Assembly (NCBI GenBank): GCA_005776545.1
Contig: SXOY01000361.1
Span: 1-7,483 of the forward strand
Length of the DNA: 7,483 nucleotides
Source of the DNA: Planctomycetia bacterium
GTDB taxonomy: Bacteria; Planctomycetota; Phycisphaerae; Phycisphaerales; UBA1924
Direction: 5' to 3'
The notes beneath the pieces were generated by a model. The model made no database searches and was not told the DNA's origin. It saw only the letters and a list, made by a program, of their open reading frames with translations. Below, piece after piece: positions 5,785 to 7,483 of the stretch (positions are counted from its first letter, which is position 1; every line of letters starts with the position of its first letter). The position numbers and the translations under genes were made by a program.

Positions 5785-7483
5785 TCAATATTGAGCTTGT
5801 GCTCGCAAGCAGTGATAGTGAAGGAGCCTCGCTGGCAGTGGGGTTGCTTGCGATGCTGGCGACGGCGGCGCTGGTGGCGACATTGTTTCGAAAGTTGAAA
5901 CTGGAGTCGATTCCGGGATTTTTGGTTGCGGGATTTCTGGTCGGCCCAGTGTTTGGAATAGTGAAGACTGGCGAATCGATTCAGCAGATTTCGGAATTGG
6001 CCACGGTTTTATTGATGTTCATCATCGGCTTGTCGCTGGAACTTGACACGGTTCGGCGCGGGATGGTGCCGATGTTGATCGTGGGGGTGGTGTCGACGCT
6101 TGCAAGTGTGGCGATTGCGACGCCGCTGGCGATCGGGTTTGACCGGACTGTGCCGCAGTCGATTGCGATTGCGATGGCGTTTTCGATGTCGTCGACGGCG
6201 CTCCTGATGCGAATATTGCAGCAGCGGCGCGAGACCAAGGCGATGATCGGGCGGTTGTGCCTGGGGATTTCGATTTCGCAGGACATTTTGAGTGTCGTGT
6301 TTTTAGCGATAATTCCGCCACTGGCGAAGTGGGCATTGGCTTCTGGCGGGGCTGTTCCCGCGGCAAATTACAGCGAGTTATTGATTTCGGGATTGCGGAC
6401 GCTTGGCGCGGTAACGGTGTTGCTCTTGTTTGGAAGATATGTCCTGCCGCGGGCATTGGGACTTGTGGCCAAAGCGGCATCTCAGGAATTGATTTTGATT
6501 TTCTCGGCGGCGACTGCGCTGGGCGCTGCGATCGCGGCGTCGATGCTGAAATTTTCACCGGAGCTGGGCGCGTTCCTTGCGGGGATTTTGCTGGCTTCGA
6601 CGCCGTATAAGCAGCAACTGGTGAGTCAGTTGTCGCCGCTGAAGGATCTCTTGCTGCCGATTTTCTTTATGGCAGTGGGGCTACAAGTTGATTCTGCGGC
6701 GATTTCGGATGGATGGGGGAGAATTCTGCTTGGTGTTGCTGCGCTGCTGGTGTGTAAGACACTGATGATTTCGCTTTCGGCGTGGGCGTTGGGAGCTTCT
6801 ACTTCGCTGGCGACTCTGGCGGGGTTTTATCTGTGGCAGGGCGGCGAGTTTTCGCTGGTGTTGCTTGATCAGGCAGGAAAGAACAAATTGCTGCCGGAGG
6901 ATTCGCAGGCACGCGTGATTGCGATGGTTGTGGTTTCGCTGGTGGTTGCGCCGCTCCTGGTTGGTCCGGCGCATGCGCTGGCGCGATGGATGAGCGCGAT
7001 CCGGCCTGCGCCCTGGATTCGCGGGTCTGCGATGCGTGAGCGGCCGGTGAACGAGGCGGTTTCGGTTGAGGCGTGCGACAAACTTGGGCTGGTGATCGTG
7101 GCGGGATATGGGCCGGTTGGCCGCGATATTGCGGAGAAGCTGGTGCATGGCGGGTGGGCGGTGAGCATTATTGATTTGAATCCCAAGACGGTGCTCAAGC
7201 AGACTTCGCTGGGGCGGTCGATTGTGTATGGGGATATGCGGAATCCGGAAGTGCTTGAGGCGGCGGGTGTGCATGAGGCGGAGGCGATTGTTTTGACGGT
7301 GCCGGATGATGCTTCGGCGATCGCGGCGTGTCGAGTGATCAAATCGATGAATCCGACGATGTTGATTGCCGCGCGGACGAGTTTTTTGAGTCAGGCGATG
7401 CAGGCGCGGGAGAATGGGGCGGAGATTGTGGTGATTGAGGAAGTGGTGACGGCGGATGGGTTGTCGCGGGATGTGATGGGTGC
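5781..7483 (+). CDS. CPA2 family monovalent cation:proton antiporter, KefB/KefC-like (3' end missing)
   Basis: The frame beginning with the ATG at 5781 stays open to the window edge, giving 567 codons and two extra bases. No stop lies within the window. It is an inner-membrane Na+/H+ or K+/H+ exchanger of the CPA2 type. Residues about 15-400 hold some 12-13 hydrophobic segments. Family marks include GFLVAGFLVGP (46-56), LLMFIIGLSLEL (77-88), the Gln-Asp pair at 167-168 in a membrane helix (the KefB/KefC-type ion-binding position), FFMAVGLQVD (295-304) and WQGGEFSLVLL (352-362). After a polar linker, residues about 436-560 form a TrkA-N/RCK nucleotide-binding domain with AGYGPVGRDIAEKL (441-454), IIDLNP (463-468) and YGDMRNPEVLEAAGV (483-497). 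This suggests gating by NAD(H) or another ligand. Its start overlaps the mnmG stop as ATGA, so translation is probably coupled. Ion specificity (K+ versus Na+) and any glutathione control cannot be told from this sequence. Confidence 0.93.
   Translation, partial: MINIELVLASSDSEGASLAVGLLAMLATAALVATLFRKLKLESIPGFLVAGFLVGPVFGIVKTGESIQQISELATVLLMFIIGLSLELDTVRRGMVPMLIVGVVSTLASVAIATPLAIGFDRTVPQSIAIAMAFSMSSTALLMRILQQRRETKAMIGRLCLGISISQDILSVVFLAIIPPLAKWALASGGAVPAANYSELLISGLRTLGAVTVLLLFGRYVLPRALGLVAKAASQELILIFSAATALGAAIAASMLKFSPELGAFLAGILLASTPYKQQLVSQLSPLKDLLLPIFFMAVGLQVDSAAISDGWGRILLGVAALLVCKTLMISLSAWALGASTSLATLAGFYLWQGGEFSLVLLDQAGKNKLLPEDSQARVIAMVVVSLVVAPLLVGPAHALARWMSAIRPAPWIRGSAMRERPVNEAVSVEACDKLGLVIVAGYGPVGRDIAEKLVHGGWAVSIIDLNPKTVLKQTSLGRSIVYGDMRNPEVLEAAGVHEAEAIVLTVPDDASAIAACRVIKSMNPTMLIAARTSFLSQAMQARENGAEIVVIEEVVTADGLSRDVMG

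Noticed and set aside
6022..6558. Minus-strand frames opposite the antiporter (also 6681-7274 and 6869-7342)
   Set aside because: Compositionally biased shadows. The plus frame from 5781 is continuous, membrane-protein-like and carries family motifs.

Overview
The window is a moderately GC-rich bacterial chromosome segment with five protein genes, all on the + strand and tightly packed. No tRNA, rRNA, CRISPR array, insertion sequence or phage gene was seen. The lineage is inferred, not proven. A CpeT/CpcT-like domain fused to an FKBP-type prolyl isomerase, GTG starts, weak Shine-Dalgarno sequences and poor operon logic around housekeeping genes together suggest a planctomycete, possibly of the Phycisphaerae type. 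No marker in the window settles this.

Layout. (1) 1-1002: the 3' part of a CpeT/CpcT-like plus FKBP isomerase gene, closed by a textbook Rho-independent terminator at 1022-1049. (2) 1099-2094: a zinc-finger-less (class II, CbpA-like) DnaJ co-chaperone with a glycine-rich linker encoded by a G-quadruplex-like stretch. (3) 2095-2323: a 229-base leader with an inverted repeat, a 9-bp direct repeat two helical turns apart and a 7-bp tandem duplication. (4) 2324-3799: a membrane polyprenyl-phosphate sugar-phosphotransferase (WcaJ/EPS family) with a GTG start. (5) 3841-5784: mnmG (gidA), the tRNA U34 modification flavoprotein, preceded by a hairpin that reaches its start codon. (6) 5781-7483: a CPA2 (KefB/KefC-like) cation:proton antiporter with a TrkA-N/RCK domain. 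It overlaps mnmG by ATGA and runs off the right edge, so it is easily missed because no stop codon lies in the window.

How the genes relate. The first two genes are both protein-folding factors but are separated by a strong terminator, so they are probably separate transcripts. The sugar transferase, mnmG and the antiporter lie 41 bases apart and then overlapping, and could be co-transcribed. Their functions (surface polysaccharide initiation, tRNA wobble modification, K+/H+ exchange) do not form an obvious pathway. A sigma70-like element inside the sugar transferase could give mnmG and the antiporter their own promoter.

Third-codon-position composition changes markedly across the window, from C-rich in the first gene to strongly G-rich in mnmG. 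No complete novel system is evident. The items most worth a second look are the CpeT-FKBP fusion, the AT-rich island with a promoter-like pair inside the sugar transferase, the compositional shift, and the start-site hairpin and overlap around mnmG.
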